Assembly: GCA_035610835.1 (NCBI GenBank)
Contig: CM069441.1
Span: 85,352,677 to 85,416,676 of the forward strand
From: Ophiura sarsii
Taxonomy: Eukaryota; Echinodermata; Ophiuroidea; Amphilepidida; Ophiuridae
DNA length: 64,000 nucleotides
Direction of reading: 5' to 3'
This document shows, piece after piece, positions 58,150 through 64,000 of the stretch; position 1 is the stretch's first letter, and every line of letters starts with the position of its first letter. Made by a program: the position numbers and the translations under genes. The notes beneath the pieces are model-generated. The model had not been told where the DNA came from. It did no database searches and worked only from the letters and a program-made list of their open reading frames with translations.

Positions 58150-58858
58150 CCAGGGGCTTGGACCTGGATGAAAAATTAATGTGTTCGGTCTGGCAATTCA
58201 ACCGCAAAAACTCGCCACAAAATCGGTAAGCAAATTATTGTATGCAAATAACAACACGCTACGGAAAATTGTGAAATGTGGTTGTAAGTCTTTGTCAATT
58301 TGTTTGTTTAATCCTTCGGAATTTATTATTCATAATATATTTAGTTTTGGAGTCATGGAAATCCCATGAATTTTGTTTTCAATCGGGTTCAAGTTTGTTC
58401 ATGTATTGAGTCAGCTACTATTGCAATGCTGCCGAATTTGGCTGTCCATTCATTTTCAATTAAATTATTTGGAAAAAAGAAGAGAAAAACCTACCCTTCC
58501 CTAAACCTACTTCTTCTTGGCATACTGCCAGTGTAGGCCTAGCCATGGCCAATATAGAATTAGAGTGAAATTAGTCCGTATAAACATGATAAAGTTGTAA
58601 AAGTGCAAGTCCAAGTGGTTGTGATCTTACTGTCAAATTTGTGGAGCAAGAAAATGACCCTCTATCTTGTTTCTTTTTGATGAAAATTGGATAAAAACTG
58701 TCGTTTGTATGCCAGTGTAAGAGTGTAAAATATCTCAGTTTGCTATAATGTATTAATGTATTCATATATGCAAGTCCTTGTTGTGGTACACCGCATTGAT
58801 ATTGACAGCTATTCGGACATGCGTAATACCGTGCCAGCTGAGAGTGAGCTATACATGT

Positions 58859-59070
58859 ATACGAGGGTCATTCAATAAATTGTACCTCCTACCTCATAAC
58901 TTTGCTATTGTATTAGCCAGTCGTATGAAATATTCTACAACTGTAGCTTTGAATCTCAGCTACGAATTCAGAGTAAATTGGTCTGAATATTGGTTGTACT
59001 TTTCTATGGATGCAGTGAAAACCAAACGTCAATTTTATTTAACGATTATACACGCACCTGTCCTATAATT
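58859..59070. repeat. Possible truncated mariner-like element
   Basis: Begins TACGAGGGTCATTCAATAAA, a form common at mariner-family ends, but no partner end was found before the next element. Confidence 0.35.
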
Positions 59071-59499
59071 TGAGTGGCCATAGTATAAACAAAACGGGTA
59101 AGATAATACGTCAACGGTTACACGTAGTATGCGTAAGGTAACACGTAGTACGTGTAAGGTTATATGTAGATTGGTAAGGTTAGACGTCTAAGATGTATCT
59201 TAGATAACATTCTCGATTCATTCCGTTAACAATTGTGACACTTTGGATTTAATATTTGCAAACAAGTATTAATCAAACAAACCCGGAGGAGTGGAAGGTG
59301 GGAGAGGATGAAAAAACAAGGACAAAACCATATTGGATATCCTACAAGCTTATGCTATTTACGGAATAAACCCTATTTGTAAACTGTATTTGCTCATCTT
59401 CGACGTGTAAGATGTTATGTTAGACGACTAACCTTACACGTTCTACGTGTAACATTAGACGTATTATCTTACACGTTTTGTTTATACTATGGCCACTCA
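59071..59499. repeat. 429-bp MITE
   Basis: Inverted ends TGAGTGGCCATAGTATAAAC and complement, about 56 bp long. Carries several TTACACGTAG/CGTGTAAG motifs inside. Sits within duplicated block D. Confidence 0.8.
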
Positions 59500-59571
59500 T
59501 ACTATAATAATCTGCTTTCATAATGACAAAATCAACTATAGAGGGCGACCTTTTGAAAATTTATATTGTAC

Positions 59572-60070
59572 CTATTGTCATATGCCGGTTTCCTGCACCT
59601 GGATCCCCGCGCCAACTTATCCATAGGTGCAGGTACGGGCAAATCAATTGCCGTCCGCAACCGTAAGTTCAACACATTGCATTGTCGCTCTGTCATGGCA
59701 TAAGGTAAATAACGATCACCACACTGTAGCTGAGATACCGCATCGAACGCTGAATGCATTGTCGCGCTGCCATAGCTACGGCGCGATGGGGAACGTGCTA
59801 TGACATGCGTGCATGTGCGTGTGAAGCCCGGTGCTGTGGTTAGCGCAGATACACGTGTAGTTTGTGCCAATCAGCAAATTTGTTACCATTCTAAGCGTGA
59901 CGCTGGCTTGATCGAATTTATTTGTGGATCTATTTTTTTGTCAATCATGAATATGCATGACTTTTATGCCAGCAAATCAGCTTTTAGTGGAAATCGGCGC
60001 GTACCTGCATCTATGGATAAGTTGTGTGGAGCCCATTGATGCAGGGAACCAGCATACTATTGTCAGTGTC
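59572..60070. repeat. About 500-bp inverted-repeat element
   Basis: The left arm (59572-59637, with CAACTTATCCATAGGTGCAGG) pairs imperfectly with the complement of the right arm (59996-60070, CCTGCATCTATGGATAAGTTG). Block D copy 1 lacks this stretch near 13185. Confidence 0.6.
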
Positions 60071-60700
60071 ATAATGCTATGGACGAACTATTTCACGCGA
60101 GGGTGTTTTGTTGTTGTTCGCAGTGCTGCGTCTAGATGCATAAAATGCGCATGCACATGATTGTGCGTGACGATTCACGATTTCACCAATCAGGACGCAT
60201 GGTCATCCCTGCATGTACGCACGTCTCAGTTTTCGCACGTACGCTCGTATGCACGCGCCCCCACACGCACATACGCACGCATAATTGGAATTATGTTCAA
60301 AGCATTACGATGCTGACTATAGTATGTCCCCACAACCAATATCACGTTTCTATCATAGTTGTTTATGTAATTTATTTGTTTTTTTATCTAATTATCTTCT
60401 CATTCATTTATTTCATTTATTTATTTAGTTACTCTATTCATATAGTCTTCAACGGATAGACTAGTATCGGTAAACGTACGTTATACATGGATAGACTCGT
60501 GGAGAAAAAATATACTCCTTCATATAAATTTGTGCGAGTCGGAGTATACTCTAGTGATCGACGCAGTATTTTAGCACGACTGTCTGGATTCAACTATGAA
60601 TACGTGTGGACACATTACAATCTGGCGCAGAAGCATGAAGTGTAATCATTGGACTACGTTCTGACATCACGGCATAGATTTAGATGACTGAGGAACACTC

Positions 60701-61399
60701 ATATGAAGAGCTTAGTTCCAAAAGGAGCTAACTCACCTTTTTGAAGAAAAAAATGAGTTAGGTGCAGAACATGAAAGAGAGTTACAAAATACAACTTTTA
60801 AACTTTGTTCTACATCTGTAGCATGTTCGGATCGAAAGTTATGGCCCTCGGTAATTTCCGGAAATTCCCATTAATTTCCGGAAATTTGAATATAATTCAC
60901 TATTTTTTAAGCCCAAATGGTGGAAATATGGTTCTTTTATCATGGTAAAACATTGATAGGAATGTCCTTAATAAAATTCAATGAAGAAAAACGTGAAATG
61001 TATGGGATAATTGTTTTGAAAATTGCACACGAACAAAATTGTTGTTATTTCAAAAAATGTGCCAAAATGTCCACATTTTCAGTTTTCTCACAAAATATAA
61101 AACATCATAATTAAAAAAGTTGAAACGGTATTTTAATGCGGTTTTCTGGTAGAAACATTTTTGTTCCGAAAGGAGCTAACTCCACTGATATTCGAAAATA
61201 AAGAAAGACATAGGCAATACAGTGAAAATCAAAAAAAATGAAATCAAACCAGTTTTTAAGCTTCCACGTATGGTATCTTTCATATGGCAGAAAATTGGCA
61301 TAATCAAAGAAGTGCAACATCCTTATTTTAAAAAAACGATGCTTTTCTCCTATTTCAATTTTAGTGAGTTAGCTCCTTTTGGAACTAAACTCTTCATAT
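60701..61399. repeat. 699-bp inverted-repeat element
   Basis: Ends of about 36 bp: ATATGAAGAGCTTAGTTCCA and complement. The AAAGGAGCTAACTC motif recurs internally at about 61160. Interrupts block D between GACATCACGG and the 13620-like segment. Confidence 0.75.
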
Positions 61400-61550
61400 A
61401 ATAACATTTGGTGGCCATACAACAGTCCGGGCAAATTCCCAGATTTAAAAGTTTTCCAAATCGTGCAAGACCTTTCCGGATCTGTAAAGATTCATCAAAT
61501 ACGTCGAATTCGGAAACCTTAATGATTATTCTTACTCCGCAATTTGTTAA

Positions 61551-61933
61551 TTAAAGGTATATTATGTGATCTTTCCAGGGAACGCCCTCAACATCGAAAA
61601 AAAAATTGAAAGCAGATTTTCTTGCAGATTTACATTTCTGATCATAAATCGTACATCCATTCCAAGTTACAGGGCGATACGATTCCTAATTACTTCAAAA
61701 TCATGGTTTTAGAGTGAAAATAAACTGTCGGGTTAACACGACAGTTTATATTTTCACTCTAAGTTCACTCTAAAACCATGATTTTGAGGTAATTAGGAAT
61801 CGTATCGCTCTGTAACTTGGAATGTATGTACGATTTATGATCAGAAATGTAAATCTGCAAGAAAATGTACTTTCTAAAAAAAAAACATGAATAGATGGCG
61901 CTCTCTGGAAAAGATCACATAATATGCCTTTAA
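61551..61933. repeat. 383-bp palindromic MITE
   Basis: Begins TTAAAGGTATATTATGTGAT and ends with the complement (ATCACATAATATGCCTTTAA). Nearly continuous arms meet at CTGTCGGGTTAACACGACAG. Inserted in block D after AATTTGTTAA. Confidence 0.8.
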
Positions 61934-61985
61934 GGAAAATTTAACACCGAAACACACGTTATACTCGAAAGTCATTATTCAGCTA

Positions 61986-63139
61986 TATTCTATCTGACAA
62001 TACTTTGATCATGTCACCTATTTTTGGGAAATGACATCAGCGCACATTCTAGAGAACGTATCGTTGCATCACCATAAGAGTGTCAGCTACGAAACAGAAA
62101 GTAATTCGCCCATCACTAGATTACGCGATGACGTCACCTCCCAATTTGAGCTGACTCAAAGTGTAGTATTGACCAATTGTAACGCAAATTTAAGACACAA
62201 GTATTCCAAAGCCATTCTTTAATGATTTATTTGGTACTCAATTATCCTACTGTCAACCTCAGCATATCCTTCGAATTGTTGCTATATAGTTTCAAACGAA
62301 TACCTCCAATCCATAGTACATCTGTCAAAACAAAACAAAATTGTGGTTAGAGACGGCGTCATATATTCACCTCTGTCATGTCATCTGTCATGCAAATACT
62401 ATTAAAATAGTCCATGGGTCATCATGAGCCCGCACAACCCCTGATCATTCGAGAGTGATATCATGTGTTCACGTGACTCATCTAAAATTTGGTAAAGGCC
62501 ATTTTTCAAAATGTCCGCCACCGAGGGACCGATATATCGACAGAAGGAATTTTGATAAGGGGCCGTTTTGGAAAATGATCACCACAGGAGAACATCCCAA
62601 TAGATTCAATGTTAACGTGGAAAATATCATTCAGGGAAGTGACGACCCTTTTTTATGAAATTTATCAAGCCCTGTTACCTTTTAAACTAATAATAATAAT
62701 ACTAATACTAATAACTAATAACTAATACATTAGTACATAAAAGTATACTATTTTTGAAATGAGTCGGGAATCCATTTGTGAAATTCTACTAAAAATAGTG
62801 ATTTTTACATTTTTGCCCAAAAATAGCTTTCTTGGCGCCAACATTTTCGGACAACCTAACAAAATCAGTTTTTGGTAAAAAAAAACTGTTTTAGTTTTGA
62901 AAATATTAACCAAAAAGTGCCAACAAAGTGAATTTTGAGATAAAATCTTGGGAACAAACTTTTTAATTTGGAACCATGACTCAAACGATGAAGGTCAATG
63001 TGAAACTAAATACAAAATTCTTCAAATTCCAACAGAAATAATTTTATGATATATTATGGATCTCGCATTCCACACACCCTTTGGAGGTTAAACTTCAATT
63101 TGTATTGTACATTTCTTTGACATTTTTGAATTGTATACT
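61986..63139. other. Non-coding stretch, nothing recognised
   Basis: Contains an (AATAATACT)n-like low-complexity run at about 62686-62735. No supported gene. Confidence 0.4.
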
Positions 63140-63910
63140 GAACTGCTCAAAAAAAGTTCGGACATTTGTTTTCAATCACAATTTTCTGTAATATTTTCTA
63201 ATTATTCCTATTATGTGTCATATCAATAAAAAGCTGATGTGTTCTTCTTTCCACAGATTCCTCATTCATTTGTAGCAATCACTTGTTTCAGTGCTTAGCC
63301 ACCTGCTTGTGAATGTGGGGAGGTCTCATTCAAACGGTGCCAAATTCATCACTATTTCGTGCTCAAAAGAATGAATTCTTCATTGTAGTGTTACAATAAC
63401 AGCTACACTGTAAAACACTGTTTAAAACCTTTAAACACTTAGGAAAAACCATTTTTTTAAAGTAGGGTACTTGAAGAATCCATGTTGTTAGAAATTGTTA
63501 AACAAACTTTTTGCCGTGTCATAGACATGATAGAAGGGTGCGCTATTGATTTTTGAAGACAAATTAGTGATGATTTTTGCAATCAGATTGAGACCTCACC
63601 ATATTATCAAGCACATGACCGAGCTCTGAAAACAAATTATTGCTACAAATTTGTATTCACTGGAAGGATGGACTCATCAGCTTTTAATTGATATGCAACA
63701 TAATATGAGCATGTCCCAGGGCTCAGCCACGTGATTGATAATATGGGGATGTTTCAATCTGAATGTGCTAAAATCATCACTATTTTGTCCTCAAAAGTAC
63801 CCTGCTTAAATAAGCTTTGTGTATTTAAACATTCGTTTGAGCAGGGTTCCTGAACAACAGCAGCTGTTTAAAAGTTTTAAACAGCGTTTTTTTACACTGC
63901 AGCTCTCAAT
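63140..63910. repeat. Inverted/direct repeat cluster at window edge
   Basis: A unit of about 150 bp (key parts CTGATG, CATCACTATTT, CTCAAAAG) appears in plus orientation at about 63230-63375, inverted at about 63545-63625, and in plus again at about 63680-63800. It starts near ACTGCTCAAAAAAAGTTCGG. Palindromes around GTTTAAA lie at about 63420 and 63870. Confidence 0.55.
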
Positions 63911-64000
63911 ATAACACTTCATTGAACAGATGACATGGATGACAGAGTTGCACGAAGTAGTGATGTATATTTGGCACATTTTAAATGATACCTCGCCACA

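Larger units (their letters stand above)
58150..61985. repeat. Duplicated non-coding block D, copy 2, with nested insertions
   Basis: Collinear with 12880-14000 but expanded by insertions: about 58390-59070, 59071-59499, 59572-60070, 60701-61399 and 61551-61933. The homologous remains lie between them. Confidence 0.7.

Overview
This window is animal nuclear DNA, AT-rich and dominated by repeats. Extracellular HYR (hyalin repeat) domains, a fibrinogen-like C-terminal domain, a piece of an adhesion-type 7TM receptor, an L1/Tx1-type LINE remnant and many short inverted-repeat transposons together suggest a marine invertebrate deuterostome, most likely an echinoderm or hemichordate. The species cannot be fixed from sequence alone. 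No bacterial genes, CRISPR arrays or rRNA were seen.

The main gene lies on the minus strand from 50218 down to 28387. I could assemble it by hand as 16 exons: a signal-peptide exon (50176-50218), an exon for an unrecognised four-cysteine domain ('exon X', 43099-43338), two diverged HYR exons (42117-42350 and 38495-38734), nine near-identical HYR exons in tandem (33687-37870), and three exons for a fibrinogen-like C-terminus ending in a stop (31394-31512, 29104-29419, 28387-28595). Every junction outside the fibrinogen-like part is phase 1. The exons sum to 3609 nt, which is 1202 codons plus a stop. The product would be a secreted, heavily N-glycosylated extracellular-matrix or defence-type protein. 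This is inference from domains.

The gene is present three times. Copy B is the gene above. Copy A (1-9975, minus strand) has exon 1, exon X and three HYR exons, and runs off the left edge of the window. Copy C (about 51160-54461, plus strand) is an inverted fragment with exon X and three HYR exons. It lies head-to-head with copy B and is most similar to it.

Region by region: 1-9975, copy A and its upstream region. 9976-17184, LINE remnant, a tRNA-derived SINE, hairpins and a duplicated non-coding block. 17185-17587, broken adhesion-GPCR 3' exon. 17809-26702, a transposon cluster: a short MITE, a 1.1-kb mariner-like element with a DUF4817-like reading frame, a 5.8-kb foldback element whose 2.5-kb arms are built of about 150-200-bp tandem repeats, another small foldback, and a simple repeat. 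28136-50710, copy B with several transposons in its introns, including a triple-nested insertion whose empty site survives in copies A and C. 51160-54461, copy C. 54500-64000, non-coding duplicates, G/C homopolymer tracts, a hairpin of 24-bp tandem repeats, and a second copy of the 12.9-14.0-kb block split by at least four different insertions.
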